DNA of 64,000 nt from an uncultured Ilyobacter sp. (GCF_963663625.1 NZ_OY760438.1:372001-436000), one strand, 5' to 3'. Numbered from the stretch's first letter, positions 17,716 through 25,882 are shown. A program made the numbers and translations. The notes: generated from the letters alone by a model not told the origin.

Positions 17716-17790
17716 TGGTACCCCGTAGGAGAATTGAACTCCTGTCTTCAGAGTGAAAATCTGATGTCCTCACCACTGGACGAACGGGGC
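17716..17790 (-). tRNA. tRNA-Glu (TTC)
   Basis: Acceptor GCCCCGT/ACGGGGT (terminal G-U), anticodon loop TTTTCAC with anticodon TTC, T-loop GTTCAATTC, encoded CCA. It is the first gene of the leftward tRNA operon, one base from tRNA-Ala. Confidence 0.92.
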
Positions 17791-17860
17791 TTACTTTAGA
17801 GGCAAATACCCTTACCTCTTCTGAGCTTTAGATCAAAAGCTGTGTGCTCAGAACAGAAAG

Positions 17861-17889
17861 ATAATATCATGTGATAAAAAAAAAGTCAA
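17861..17889 (-). promoter_or_regulatory. Promoter of the tRNA-Glu-Ala-Met operon
   Basis: On the minus strand TTGACT (17889-17884), a 17-base spacer and TATTAT (17866-17861) lie about 70 bases upstream of tRNA-Glu. No other gene is nearby. The rest of the 17.8-18.1 kb gap is A/T-rich and I see nothing else in it except the promoter at 18119. Confidence 0.7.
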
Positions 17890-18118
17890 TAAACTTTTAA
17901 ATTTTTTTATAAGGTTTATTTACATGGCTACTCTAATCAGTATCTTTATTCTGAATTTTACCTAAAAATAATAATAAGTATCTAAAGGCATGACTTTAAA
18001 ATGGCATGATTTTTAATTGTGTTAAGGGAAAGTAGTTGTCTAATGAGGACAGATTTTGACTGATGATTCATGTTTTTTTATAAAATTGTGTATTTTTAGT
18101 GTTTGTTATGTATTTTTT

Positions 18119-18147
18119 TTGTAATTTAAAGTTATTTCTAGTATACT
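18119..18147 (+). promoter_or_regulatory. Promoter of the GNAT gene
   Basis: TTGTAA (18119-18124), a 17-base spacer and TATACT (18142-18147) lie 43 bases upstream of the chosen start. Confidence 0.65.
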
Positions 18148-18189
18148 TTTATTAGAGTGATAAAGGCAAAATTCGAAGGGAGCAATATA

Positions 18190-18750
18190 ATGATTACGCT
18201 GAAAACAGAAAGATTGTATCTGAAAGTTCTTGGAGAAGAATCGGTTTCAGAAGTTACAGAATATTATAAAAAAAATAGAGATTTTTTAAAAAAGTGGGAA
18301 AGTTCAAAAAGAGATGATTTTTTTTCAGAATCATATCAAAAAATGCTTTTAAAACTTGAAAAAGAGGAAATAGAAAACGGTCACAGAATGAAATTATGGA
18401 TTTTCAAAAGGGAAAATAATAAAATTATTGGATTCTTAAATTTTGGAAATATAATAAGAGGTGCCTTTGAATCATGTTTTTTGGGTTTCAAGTTAGACAA
18501 AGATGAAACTGGAAAAGGTTACATGAATGAGGCTTTAAAGGAGGGAATGGCCTTTTATTTTGATGTGATGAAATTACACAGAATAGAGGTTAATCTCATG
18601 CCACAAAATATAATGGGTATAAAGACAATTGAAAGAGTCGGGTTTATAAAGGAGGGTATTTCAGAAAAGTATCTCAAGATCAACGGTAAATGGGAAGATC
18701 ATCTTCATTATGTCATACTCAAAGAAAGGTATGAAGAAATATATAAATAA
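18190..18750 (+). CDS. GNAT-family N-acetyltransferase (RimJ/RimL-like)
   Basis: The protein opens with TLKTERLYLKVLGEES, the usual RimJ/RimL-type start, and has the acetyl-CoA region LGFKLDKDETGKGYMNEALK (about residues 101-120) and the FDVMKLHRIEVNLMPQNIMG block (about 127-146). It would transfer an acetyl group from acetyl-CoA to an N-terminal or small-molecule amine. Which substrate is not visible. I start it at ATG 18190, after GGGAG, giving 186 residues; an in-frame GTG at 18157 has no ribosome-binding site. It stands alone, with a promoter of its own. Confidence 0.8.
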   Translation: MITLKTERLYLKVLGEESVSEVTEYYKKNRDFLKKWESSKRDDFFSESYQKMLLKLEKEEIENGHRMKLWIFKRENNKIIGFLNFGNIIRGAFESCFLGFKLDKDETGKGYMNEALKEGMAFYFDVMKLHRIEVNLMPQNIMGIKTIERVGFIKEGISEKYLKINGKWEDHLHYVILKERYEEIYK

Positions 18751-18889
18751 AACTTATTGTATTTACTTACGATATACATAGTATATAATTATTTAATTTT
18801 AAAAAATAACGATAATATGGTAATAGTAGAAGGGAACGCAGAAATTAATATATGAAGCAGTTTATTGCAGAAAAATGGGAGTGTTTTTT

Positions 18890-19417
18890 ATGTGGGAATG
18901 GAATAAGTTAAGTATAATAAAGGGTGATATAACAACACAAAAGGCCGACGTGATAGTTAATGCTGCCAATGTATCGCTATTGGGAGGTGGTGGAGTGGAC
19001 GGAGCTATTCATAAAGCCGCAGGACCGGAGCTTTTAAAAGAATGTAAAAAATTTCATGGATGTCCTACAGGAGAAGCTAGGGTTACAAAAGCATACAATT
19101 TAAATGCTAAATATATAGTTCATACTCCGGGACCAATTTGGAGAGGAGGCTTCTTTGACGAGAAAAATCTTCTACGTAAATCTTACATTAGTTCGTTGAA
19201 AAAAGCTATAGAGTTAAAAGCAAAATCAATTGCTTTTCCTTCAATAAGCACAGGAGGACATAAATTTCCATTGGAAATGGCCAGTGAAATAGCTCTAACT
19301 ACAATTTTTGAGGTTTTGAGCAGCGAGGAAAATGAGATAGAAAATGTTTATATAGTATGTAAAAGTGAAGATACTTTTAATCAGTATGAGAAAAGTAAAA
19401 GTAAATTGGCTAGTTAG
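18890..19417 (+). CDS. Macro-domain protein (O-acetyl-ADP-ribose deacetylase-like)
   Basis: This single macro domain has the ADP-ribose-binding blocks IIKGDITTQKADVIVNAAN (about residues 9-27), LLGGGGVDGAIHKAAG (about 30-45) and FPSISTGGHKFPLE (about 115-128). MacroD/YmdB-type proteins remove ADP-ribose or hydrolyse O-acetyl-ADP-ribose. The core GGGGVDGAIH with conserved Asn is intact, so it is likely active. ATG 18890 is preceded by GGGAG; an upstream ATG at 18875 lies inside the same leader without one. It is a monocistronic gene ending at a clear terminator. No sirtuin is visible nearby. Confidence 0.85.
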   Translation: MWEWNKLSIIKGDITTQKADVIVNAANVSLLGGGGVDGAIHKAAGPELLKECKKFHGCPTGEARVTKAYNLNAKYIVHTPGPIWRGGFFDEKNLLRKSYISSLKKAIELKAKSIAFPSISTGGHKFPLEMASEIALTTIFEVLSSEENEIENVYIVCKSEDTFNQYEKSKSKLAS

Positions 19418-19434
19418 TTTTGAAAGTGTTGTGT

Positions 19435-19466
19435 AAAAAATCTCCTAATATAAAGGAGATTTTTTT
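19435..19466 (+). terminator. Terminator of the macro-domain gene
   Basis: Stem AAATCTCCT / AGGAGATTT with a six-base loop, followed by T residues to 19466. Confidence 0.8.
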
Positions 19467-19599
19467 GTTAGGTCCCTAAAATAAAGTTTTATTTCATGTG
19501 GAATACAGTTAATTTAAAGAAAACCAAAAAAATTATAAGTTTTGATTTTTTTAAAAAAATCTTTATTTTTATTTGAAAATATTGTATACTTGTTTCGTT

Positions 19600-19676
19600 G
19601 ACCCTGTAGCTCAGATGGATAGAGCGGCGCCCTCCTAAGGCGTAGGCCGTGCGTTCGAATCGCGCCAGGGTCGCCA
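19600..19676 (+). tRNA. tRNA-Arg (CCT)
   Basis: Acceptor GACCCTG/CAGGGTC, D-arm TAGCTCAGATGG, anticodon loop CTCCTAA with anticodon CCT, T-loop GTTCGAATC, encoded CCA. A TATACT (19585-19590) ten bases upstream can serve as the -10 box. Confidence 0.93.
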
Positions 19677-19700
19677 TTTTTATTTTTTGGAAAAATAAAA

Positions 19701-19728
19701 AAAGTCGGGAAACCGACTTTATTTTTTT
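19701..19728. terminator. Terminator shared by tRNA-Arg and the nrd operon
   Basis: Stem AAAGTCGG / CCGACTTT around a GAAA loop, then a run of T for rightward transcripts and a run of A on the left for leftward transcripts. The stop codon of the last nrd-operon gene (19719-19721) lies in the right arm. Confidence 0.8.
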
Positions 19729-20351
19729 AGACAAAATTCTTTGAAGTGAGGCAGAGTCTCACACCACTCACAAAAGGTACCCCAATCTTCTTTTAACTTG
19801 TGATGTTTTCTCTGCAGGTAGATAGTTTTCAGCTGAAGATAATTTGAGGTAACTCTCATGGTCTGCTCAAAACCTAGTGGTGCATTTGAAATAACCTTCA
19901 TAAAGATTTCATACTTAGAATAGATTACACCCTCTATACTGATTTCATTCATGCCGGCCTCAAAAGAGTTATACAGGTCCACCCATTTTCTAAGGTTTTC
20001 GACCACCACATCGTCTACATACTTGTTACAGCACTCTTTTATATTCATCTTGGTCATTCTGTGCATTTTGCTGTTTGAAGATACTATATCATGAAATGAA
20101 TATCTCTGAAACTGTGGTGTCCAGTAATTGGGATATTTCACATCATACTGCACAATTATACCTTTCAAGAAGTTGTCATGCCCACTTCCAGTAGGGACAG
20201 TTCCCAATTTAACGGCTCTTGTTATATCTTTTTCAGTGAGTTTTATCTCTTCTTCAGTCCAATCTGTTATCTCATCAGACCGCATAGGATATCCACTAGC
20301 CATGATGCTCTCTTCCAATCCGTACACTCTAGTATTAAAAACCTTTAACAT
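19719..20351 (-). CDS. Conserved protein of unknown function in the nrdDG operon
   Basis: I do not recognise a named family with confidence. The 210 residues contain a conserved-looking core GSGHDNFLKGI (about 56-66), WTPQFQRYSFHDIVSSNSKM (about 77-96) and a C-terminal NYLQLKTIYLQRKHHKLKEDW block (about 169-189) rich in His, Arg and Tyr. I recall similar unnamed proteins in clostridial phages and beside class III ribonucleotide reductase genes, but that is from memory. There is no signal peptide or membrane segment, so it should be cytoplasmic. ATG 20351 follows GGGGGAAG. Only 14 bases separate it from nrdG, so it belongs to the same transcript and perhaps to nucleotide metabolism. Confidence 0.75.
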   Translation of the reverse strand: MLKVFNTRVYGLEESIMASGYPMRSDEITDWTEEEIKLTEKDITRAVKLGTVPTGSGHDNFLKGIIVQYDVKYPNYWTPQFQRYSFHDIVSSNSKMHRMTKMNIKECCNKYVDDVVVENLRKWVDLYNSFEAGMNEISIEGVIYSKYEIFMKVISNAPLGFEQTMRVTSNYLQLKTIYLQRKHHKLKEDWGTFCEWCETLPHFKEFCLKK

Positions 20352-20365
20352 CTCTTCCCCCTATA

Positions 20366-20866
20366 TTAGTCATAATCTTTAGTGATGATTGAGCTCTCCT
20401 CAAGGGAGGCTTTTACATCCACGAGTCTTTGATTTGAGCTCCCCCTGTAAAAAAGCTCAGGATTTGCAAGATCTTTATCAAATTTTCCGTCCACAAGGAC
20501 ATCTATATATTCTAGGCATTTTTTTGTAATATCCTTTTTTATAAGCTCTTCAAATGTATATCCTGTATAGGTCCATACATTGATATCAATTTCTCCCTTG
20601 AGGCGCCTCAGAAAGCTCAAGAGCTCTTCTGGAATGAAGAAAGGGTCTCCTCCTGAAAGAGTTACACCGTCTAAAAGTGTATTTCTCTTTATTTCAGATA
20701 TTATTTTCTGCATATAAGTTTCACTCAATACTTCTCCTAGATCTCCCTTCCAGGTCTCTGGATTATGGCAGCCTTCACAATAATGGCTGCATCCAGAGAA
20801 ATAGATACTGTATCTGAATCCGGGTCCGTCTGAGATTGTTTCCTTGAATATTTTTATTATTTTCAA
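20366..20866 (-). CDS. nrdG: Anaerobic ribonucleoside-triphosphate reductase activating protein
   Basis: NrdG is the radical-SAM activase that makes the glycyl radical in NrdD, using S-adenosylmethionine and a [4Fe-4S] cluster. The cluster motif is CSHYCEGC (Cys26, Cys30, Cys33), followed by HNPETW. A TLSGGDPFF block (about 94-102) is the SAM-binding GGE-like motif. Length 166 is normal. The start appears to be TTG at 20866, with AGGTG about ten bases upstream. It lies downstream of nrdD in the same leftward operon. Confidence 0.93.
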   Translation of the reverse strand: MKIIKIFKETISDGPGFRYSIYFSGCSHYCEGCHNPETWKGDLGEVLSETYMQKIISEIKRNTLLDGVTLSGGDPFFIPEELLSFLRRLKGEIDINVWTYTGYTFEELIKKDITKKCLEYIDVLVDGKFDKDLANPELFYRGSSNQRLVDVKASLEESSIITKDYD

Positions 20867-20910
20867 AATTAACTACACCTGTGCTTTCTATCCTCTATAT
20901 TCCGTAAAAA

Positions 20911-21195
20911 TCAACTTTTATTTTTTGATTCAGCTGCAGCAACAAACTCTTCCCAAGTGGAAAAATCAGTATACTTATCCACCGCCTCATCTATCATCCA
21001 CATATCTACGGTACTGTATTCCTCTACTGCTTTTATCTCTATTCTTCCAAAATAAAAAAAGTCCTCAATATCGTCAAATTGTGTGTTCTCTATCATAAAA
21101 TTTTCAGAAAAAATTTCTTTGTATTTTCTGATTTCATTTTTATCATTGATTTCCTTTAGAGCCGACTCTAACTCAAATAGACCTTTTAATTCCAA
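20911..21195 (-). CDS. Small acidic protein between nrdD and nrdG
   Basis: This 94-residue, strongly acidic protein has the repeated pattern FDDIEDFFYFGRIEIKAVEE and VDKYTDFSTWEEFVAAAES. No family is recognised. It starts at TTG 21195 after AAAGGAT with normal spacing; there is no usable ATG. The position between nrdD and nrdG with gaps of 100 and 44 bases implies co-transcription. It could be a small accessory or regulator of the anaerobic reductase, but that is inference. Confidence 0.7.
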   Translation of the reverse strand: MELKGLFELESALKEINDKNEIRKYKEIFSENFMIENTQFDDIEDFFYFGRIEIKAVEEYSTVDMWMIDEAVDKYTDFSTWEEFVAAAESKNKS

Positions 21196-21295
21196 ATTAT
21201 ATCCTTTCCAGACTACTGGAGAAATTGTGAGTAAAAAGTAGTCTTGATTTTGATCAAATATTTAAGGGAGGAGATCTAGCTGATCCCCCCCTACA

Positions 21296-23647
21296 TTACA
21301 TCCCGTGTTTAACTCTGTCCTCTTCCTCTTTCTGCTTGTAAGAGTTCCAGTTGTCAAGATCTCCAGTCAGGTACCCTGTGATTCTTCTTGTCTTTGATAT
21401 ATTTGTACTTTTGCATACAGGACACTGGTTTTCTACGATTCCTTTGTAACCACAGTCCTTGCATCTGTCCACAGGGTGGTTTATTGAACCATAACCGATT
21501 CCGGCTTCGTGCATCTCTTTCACGAGCTTCATGATAGCCATTACATTTTTCTTTGCCTCACCGTCTAGTTCTATATATGTAATGTGCCCCCCTCTTGTTA
21601 GTTCATGGAAAGGAGCTTCCTTTTTTATTTTTTCAACTGCAGATATTCCCTCTTTTACGTCGACATGGAAAGAGTTTATATAATAATCTCTGTCGTTTAC
21701 TCCTGATATCTCTCCGAATATTTGCTTATCTATTTTTGTAAATCTACCAGATAAACCTTCGGCAGGTGTTGCAAGAGCAGAGAAGTTCAATTTATGTTTG
21801 TCTCTCAGTTCTTCAGCAGTATCCTTAATTATTTTTACCGCCTTGTATAGCGTTTCATATGCCTTGTCATCTGTACCGTGGCCTTTTCCAAATAGTGCCA
21901 TCATGGCATTATGCCCGCCGATAAAACCTATTCCAAGGGTTCCGCTAGATAGTACGTCGCCTACTTCCTCATTCAGTCCTAGAGCCTCTCCACCGTTCCA
22001 TATCCCGTTACTCATCATAAATGGGAACTGCCTGGCTAGAGCTGTCCTCTGGAAGGAAAATCTGTCAGCGAGCTGCTTTCCTACAAAGAGAGACATCTCC
22101 CTTACCCTGTCGTAAAACTTCTCTATGGCTAATTCCTGAATCTCAGTTTCAGGAGCACCATCTAGCTCCTTCTCTGCATCTAGTTTTGCTCTTATGGCAA
22201 GTCTAGGCATATTTATAGATGTAAAGGAGATGTTACCTCTTCCTACAGATGTTTTTTCTCCATTTACATTTTCAAATACCCTTGTTCTGCATCCCATGGT
22301 GGCAATTTCGTACTTGTATCTGTCTGGGTCATTTATATCCCACTTCTCGTTGTGGTTAAATGGTGCGTCTAAGAACACAAAATTAGGGAAAAGTCTTTTT
22401 GAAGAAACCTCACACGATCTTATAAACAGGTCAAAGTTAGGAGTTTCAAATTGTAGTTTCCCCTTGATAGCCTTGTCCCAGTTTTGGCAGGCCAACTTAA
22501 AATCCTTTTCAGAGTATGATATCCCCTCTTTTATTTTAAGTATCTGAATGGGAAATATCGGTGTTTCAGAATCTCCGAGACCCTCTTCAGTGGATTTTAA
22601 CAGTTCAAAAGAGACCATTCTTCCTTCTGGGGAAGTATCGGTACCATAGTTTATCGAGCTGAATACAACCTGATTTCCACCTCTAGAATGCATTGTATTG
22701 AGATTGTGGATAAATCCTTCCATGGCCTGGTGAGTCTCGTTTTTTGTGTCATTGTAAGCGATCATGACTAGTCTGTCCACAGTTTTTTGAGGTAGGTTAA
22801 GCTCCGATGCCAATTTTCCCTTCGTTTCATAATCGACGTCTATAGTTGTCACAAGGGTATTTACTATTTGTTTGACTTCTTTACTCTTTTCCTCTATATA
22901 GTCAAATTCTAAGAAAGTAAGTGCTCTGTATCTAAAATGTCTTCTGAAAGATTTTAAGACTCCGGGAGCCATAAAAAAATCAAAAGCAGGGATCGCCTGT
23001 CCTCCGTGCTGTTCATTTTGGTTTGTCTGAAATATTATTGTAGCCAGTACAGCATAGGTAGATATGGATTTTGGTTCTCTTATCTTTCCGTGTTTAGATG
23101 AGAATCCCTTGCTGAAAAGTTTCTTCAGATCGTACTGTACACATGTAGAAGTTTTGGTTGGATAATAATCCAAATCGTGTATGTGAATATCACCGCTCAT
23201 ATGGGCTCTAGAATATTCCTGATTAAGCAGATACTTGTGTGTGTAGTCTTTTGTGGTTTCGCTGGCAAATGTCATCATCTGACCACTTGGAGTGTCTCCT
23301 GCCATATTTGCATTTTCTTTATTTATATTATTTTTTTCTACAGTTACTATTCCGTCAAAGGCTTTTTTTATGTGTGTTCTTTTGTGTCTTTCTACATTTC
23401 TCATATCTCTGTACAAGATATATTTTTTTGCAACTTCAGGATACTCTTGCATCAGTTCTTTTTCTACTACATCTTGTATAGATTCTACTTCCATATCTGA
23501 ATTCAATTTTAGTATTTTTGAAGCTGCAGATAGAGAAAACTCTTTAGGTATATCCTTACCTGCTGCAATTCCAGCTTTTTCGATAACATTGATTATTTTT
23601 TTTTCGTCAAAGGGAACTTTTGTTCCGTCTCTTTTTATAACAAACAT
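21296..23647 (-). CDS. nrdD: Anaerobic (class III) ribonucleoside-triphosphate reductase
   Basis: NrdD reduces ribonucleoside triphosphates to deoxy forms without oxygen, using a glycyl radical and usually formate. Residues 1-90 are the ATP-cone allosteric domain (FVIKRDGTKVPFDEKKI). The barrel carries QNEQHGGQAIPAFD (about 211-224) and GGNQVVFSSINYGTDTS (about 315-331). The C-terminal zinc site CKDCGYKGI and CPVCKS (about 725-745) and the radical loop RRITGYLTGD (Gly near 758) are intact. The length, 783, is typical. GGGGG lies just upstream of ATG 23647. It heads a four-gene leftward operon ending at 19701. Confidence 0.97.
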   Translation of the reverse strand: MFVIKRDGTKVPFDEKKIINVIEKAGIAAGKDIPKEFSLSAASKILKLNSDMEVESIQDVVEKELMQEYPEVAKKYILYRDMRNVERHKRTHIKKAFDGIVTVEKNNINKENANMAGDTPSGQMMTFASETTKDYTHKYLLNQEYSRAHMSGDIHIHDLDYYPTKTSTCVQYDLKKLFSKGFSSKHGKIREPKSISTYAVLATIIFQTNQNEQHGGQAIPAFDFFMAPGVLKSFRRHFRYRALTFLEFDYIEEKSKEVKQIVNTLVTTIDVDYETKGKLASELNLPQKTVDRLVMIAYNDTKNETHQAMEGFIHNLNTMHSRGGNQVVFSSINYGTDTSPEGRMVSFELLKSTEEGLGDSETPIFPIQILKIKEGISYSEKDFKLACQNWDKAIKGKLQFETPNFDLFIRSCEVSSKRLFPNFVFLDAPFNHNEKWDINDPDRYKYEIATMGCRTRVFENVNGEKTSVGRGNISFTSINMPRLAIRAKLDAEKELDGAPETEIQELAIEKFYDRVREMSLFVGKQLADRFSFQRTALARQFPFMMSNGIWNGGEALGLNEEVGDVLSSGTLGIGFIGGHNAMMALFGKGHGTDDKAYETLYKAVKIIKDTAEELRDKHKLNFSALATPAEGLSGRFTKIDKQIFGEISGVNDRDYYINSFHVDVKEGISAVEKIKKEAPFHELTRGGHITYIELDGEAKKNVMAIMKLVKEMHEAGIGYGSINHPVDRCKDCGYKGIVENQCPVCKSTNISKTRRITGYLTGDLDNWNSYKQKEEEDRVKHGM

Positions 23648-23686
23648 GAGAAACCCCCTATATTTAGTTTAAACCTAAATCAAATG

Positions 23687-23702
23687 ATACCATATGTGGT
23701 AT
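23687..23702. promoter_or_regulatory. Candidate operator/promoter of nrdD
   Basis: A 16-base near-perfect palindrome, ATACCATATGTGGTAT, sits 40 bases upstream of nrdD. On the minus strand it falls between TAGACA (-35-like, 23714-23709) and TATCAT (-10-like, 23691-23686), so a bound protein would block RNA polymerase. NrdR or an FNR-type anaerobic regulator is a reasonable guess; the match to either consensus is only partial. Confidence 0.45.
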
Positions 23703-23849
23703 TCTATGTCTAGTTTAATGATGGGATGTCAGCTATATATTTTTTATATTTTGTACTCTGTTTCATATTTTAAAAGGCTATCTAACCAGCATTTAAAATC
23801 TGTTTTCTAATATAGAAAAATATTTTAAAGTATTAAATTTATCCAAAGG

Positions 23850-24330
23850 CTTCTGTCACTTTTCCTTGATGAAAAGCACCCCAAGGGCATTTCCTCCCTT
23901 TGGTCAGGGCATAACCAAAAATCAAGCCTTGTCTTGTCCAAGATAAAATATAATAAATTTTACTAAAAATACAAAACTCGCTACGCTAAAACATTGTATT
24001 TTCTTCACGCAAAATTAATGATATTTCTTAACGCTTGTCCTACGAATAGGCACTTTAAGGACTTAAAAAATCATTTGACTCTTTTAATATCTTAATGGCA
24101 TTGATAAAATTAGCGTTAAGAATGACCGAAGTAAAATCCTTAGAAAAAATCGTTGTCTGAGTGCAGCGAGTAGCCAAAAAATAACGAGTGATACGAGTAT
24201 ATTTTCTGGTTCTCAGAAACTTTTTTTCTGAGTTTCCTAATTCATCTTGGATTTTCAAGGTTATTTAGCTGATTTTTCACAGCCTTGACCTTTTGGTTAC
24301 TTTTCTGTCAAGAGAAAAGTAACATTAGAT
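23850..24330. repeat. Non-coding repeat-like mosaic of inverted repeats
   Basis: The 0.9-kb gap between nrdD and the DUF2914 gene holds no credible gene. The left end (GTCACTTTTCCTTGATGAAA, from 23855) and the right end resemble each other in inverted orientation. The right end is itself a perfect hairpin, GTTACTTTTCT (24296-24306) / AGAAAAGTAAC (24313-24323). An inner pair, TTCTTAACGCT (24025-24035) / AGCGTTAAGAA (24112-24122), adds a second fold. The composition differs from neighbouring genes, with short iterated words such as GAGTGCAGCGAGTAG and CGAGTGATACGAGTA. It looks like a dispersed intergenic repeat family. Confidence 0.5.
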
Positions 24331-24360
24331 AAATTCAGTAATTTATGAGAATTTCTTTCA

Positions 24361-24380
24361 AGTAGCAACTTAGGTTAAGT
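24361..24380 (-). repeat. Solo copy of the IS982-element end sequence
   Basis: AAGTAGCAACTTAGGTTAAG matches the inverted end at 10850-10868 over 19 bases. No partner end and no transposase are nearby, so it is probably a leftover of an excised or deleted copy. Confidence 0.55.
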
Positions 24381-24471
24381 ATCGACTGAATGAAATACTA
24401 GGTGTTATTTGTGTCAAAAGGATGTCCTTTTCATTAAAATTTTTTTAAAAAAAAGTATTAGCCCATAAATT

Positions 24472-24480
24472 TGGTATAAT
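24472..24480 (+). promoter_or_regulatory. Extended -10 promoter of the DUF2914 gene
   Basis: TGGTATAAT (24472-24480) is an extended -10 element about 97 bases upstream of the start. No good -35 box is visible. Confidence 0.45.
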
Positions 24481-24576
24481 ATATTTGTAATAGGTTTTTT
24501 TTAATTTCTTTCGAATAAAAAATATATAATAGGCAAGATATATTTCAAAGATTTTTTTAAAGTAAGGGGGTTCATA

Positions 24577-24969
24577 ATGAAAAGAATATTTGGAGTGCTT
24601 TTTTTTATGATGATTGTGAGTTTTACCTATGGAAATACATCTTACAAAATATCAAGGTCTGTTCTCACTGACGGGATAATTCAAAAGGAGCCAGCTCCTG
24701 ACAGGGACCTGTTTTATCTGGGAGAGAGGGCTATTTTCTTTACGGAGCTTACTGATATAGGGGTAGATGAAAAAAAAGTTTTTCATAGATGGTATCTGAT
24801 AAAAAGTGATGGAACCAAAGATATGATGGCATCTGTTCCACTGAAAGTAAAAGGATACAGATGGCGTACCTGGTCATCTAAAAACCTCTATAACAGGGGA
24901 AAGTGGATGGTAGAGTTGACAGATGACCAGGATGTTATTTTGGTATCGAAAGAGTTTATAGTGCAGTGA
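24577..24969 (+). CDS. Exported DUF2914-family protein
   Basis: The protein has a signal peptide (MKRIFGVLFFMMIVSFTYG, cleavage likely after residue 19) and a small all-beta domain with the DUF2914-like features FYLGERAIFFTELT (about 46-59), HRWYL (about 70-74), GYRWRTWSSKNL (about 93-104) and GKWMVELTD (about 108-116). DUF2914 proteins are periplasmic or surface-exposed and have no established function. AAGGGGG precedes the ATG. It is monocistronic. Confidence 0.75.
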   Translation: MKRIFGVLFFMMIVSFTYGNTSYKISRSVLTDGIIQKEPAPDRDLFYLGERAIFFTELTDIGVDEKKVFHRWYLIKSDGTKDMMASVPLKVKGYRWRTWSSKNLYNRGKWMVELTDDQDVILVSKEFIVQ

Positions 24970-25040
24970 TTTTCTTAAGCTGTATTTTTGCAATGCTAAT
25001 ATAGTCAATTTGAATTTTATCAAATTTGAGGGTTTAATTT

Positions 25041-25079
25041 AAATCAGCACACAGAGAATATTTTATGAAGTGCTGATTT
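25041..25079 (+). terminator. Terminator-like hairpin after the DUF2914 gene
   Basis: A 10-base stem AAATCAGCAC (25041-25050) / GTGCTGATTT (25070-25079) is followed by A4T5. The loop is long (19 bases), so it may be a weak terminator. The remaining 24970-25421 gap is A/T-rich with one palindrome at 25352. Confidence 0.45.
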
Positions 25080-25351
25080 AAAATTTTTAACTTTTTTGTG
25101 AAATTTATAACTTTTTTCTTTTGTGGATGACCTAAGAATTTATTTTTTATATTTTAAGTATAAATAAAAAAAATGAAAAAAATTCGAAGTTTTCTCAAAA
25201 CGTGTGTAATTAAAACATTCTTTTATTTTTTTTTGTTTTTTTTAAAAGAAAACTATATATAAATTTCTTTGGTATCACTGGGGTAGGGGTAATATATATA
25301 TATTGTAAATGAACAACATTAAAATAAAGTAATTGTATATAGTAGGAAAAA

Positions 25352-25365
25352 AAAGGTATACCTTT
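25352..25365. promoter_or_regulatory. Perfect 14-base palindrome upstream of the DUF3870 gene
   Basis: AAAGGTATACCTTT is a perfect palindrome 57 bases before the DUF3870 start. Its placement suits an operator. No regulator is identified. Confidence 0.35.
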
Positions 25366-25421
25366 ATTGTGAATGATGTTACTAAATGATAATTACAGAA
25401 AATTTTCTCAGGGGTGTTGCT

Positions 25422-25757
25422 ATGGGAAATAGAGTTTTAGTCACGGGGTATTCAAAAATACCTGGAGGGATCTCTGCATCAGATGTGTATTCAGTGATAG
25501 GTGTGAGTATGGAGGTAGATGTAGAAACTGGAGAAATTATTAAAGCAGATTGTTCGCTAGTGACTCAATTAGCTAGGGAATTTGTAAAGAGGATACTTGA
25601 AGGAGAAAAGCTGACAGACATCAGCGGTCTCGAACATAAATTCAAAAACGATTATCATGGCTCCACTAGGAAAGCATTAATAACTGCTACGAAAATATGT
25701 TGTGATAGATACCTCAAAGCTTTAGAAAACAGGAAAGCCCTGGAAACTAGTAAGTGA
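25422..25757 (+). CDS. DUF3870-family protein
   Basis: The 111-residue cytoplasmic protein reads MGNRVLVTGYSKIPGGISAS, then EVDVETGEIIKADCSLVTQL (about 30-49) and DYHGSTRKALITATKICCDR (about 79-98), the pattern of DUF3870. That family often accompanies TRAP-TAXI or amino-acid catabolic genes but has no proven role. I choose ATG 25422, five bases after AGGGGTG; the ATG at 25386 has no ribosome-binding site. A TAXI transporter occurs in this window, though 19 kb away. Confidence 0.7.
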   Translation: MGNRVLVTGYSKIPGGISASDVYSVIGVSMEVDVETGEIIKADCSLVTQLAREFVKRILEGEKLTDISGLEHKFKNDYHGSTRKALITATKICCDRYLKALENRKALETSK

Positions 25758-25867
25758 CGGTTTTGCCGCTGGAATAAAGCGACCCTTTATTCTTTTACCC
25801 GGTAAAATAAAAGTTGATTTACTTTCTTTAAGAGAAGTGTATTAAGCACTAAGCATCTTTATGCGTG

Positions 25868-25876
25868 TGATATAAT
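25868..25876 (+). promoter_or_regulatory. Extended -10 promoter of the succinate-decarboxylation cluster
   Basis: TGATATAAT (25868-25876) is a strong extended -10 element. Transcription would begin near 25883 and give an untranslated leader of about 200 bases before the first gene at 26081. Confidence 0.6.
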
Positions 25877-25882
25877 ACATAG

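Noticed and set aside
17555-17790. rRNA operon beside the tRNA cluster
   Set aside because: The tRNA operon has its own promoter and terminator, and no 16S, 23S or 5S sequence is recognisable near it.
24055-24258. Minus-strand frame of 67 codons in the nrdD-DUF2914 gap
   Set aside because: It lies wholly inside the inverted-repeat mosaic, has no ribosome-binding site and its product is of odd composition; treated as chance.
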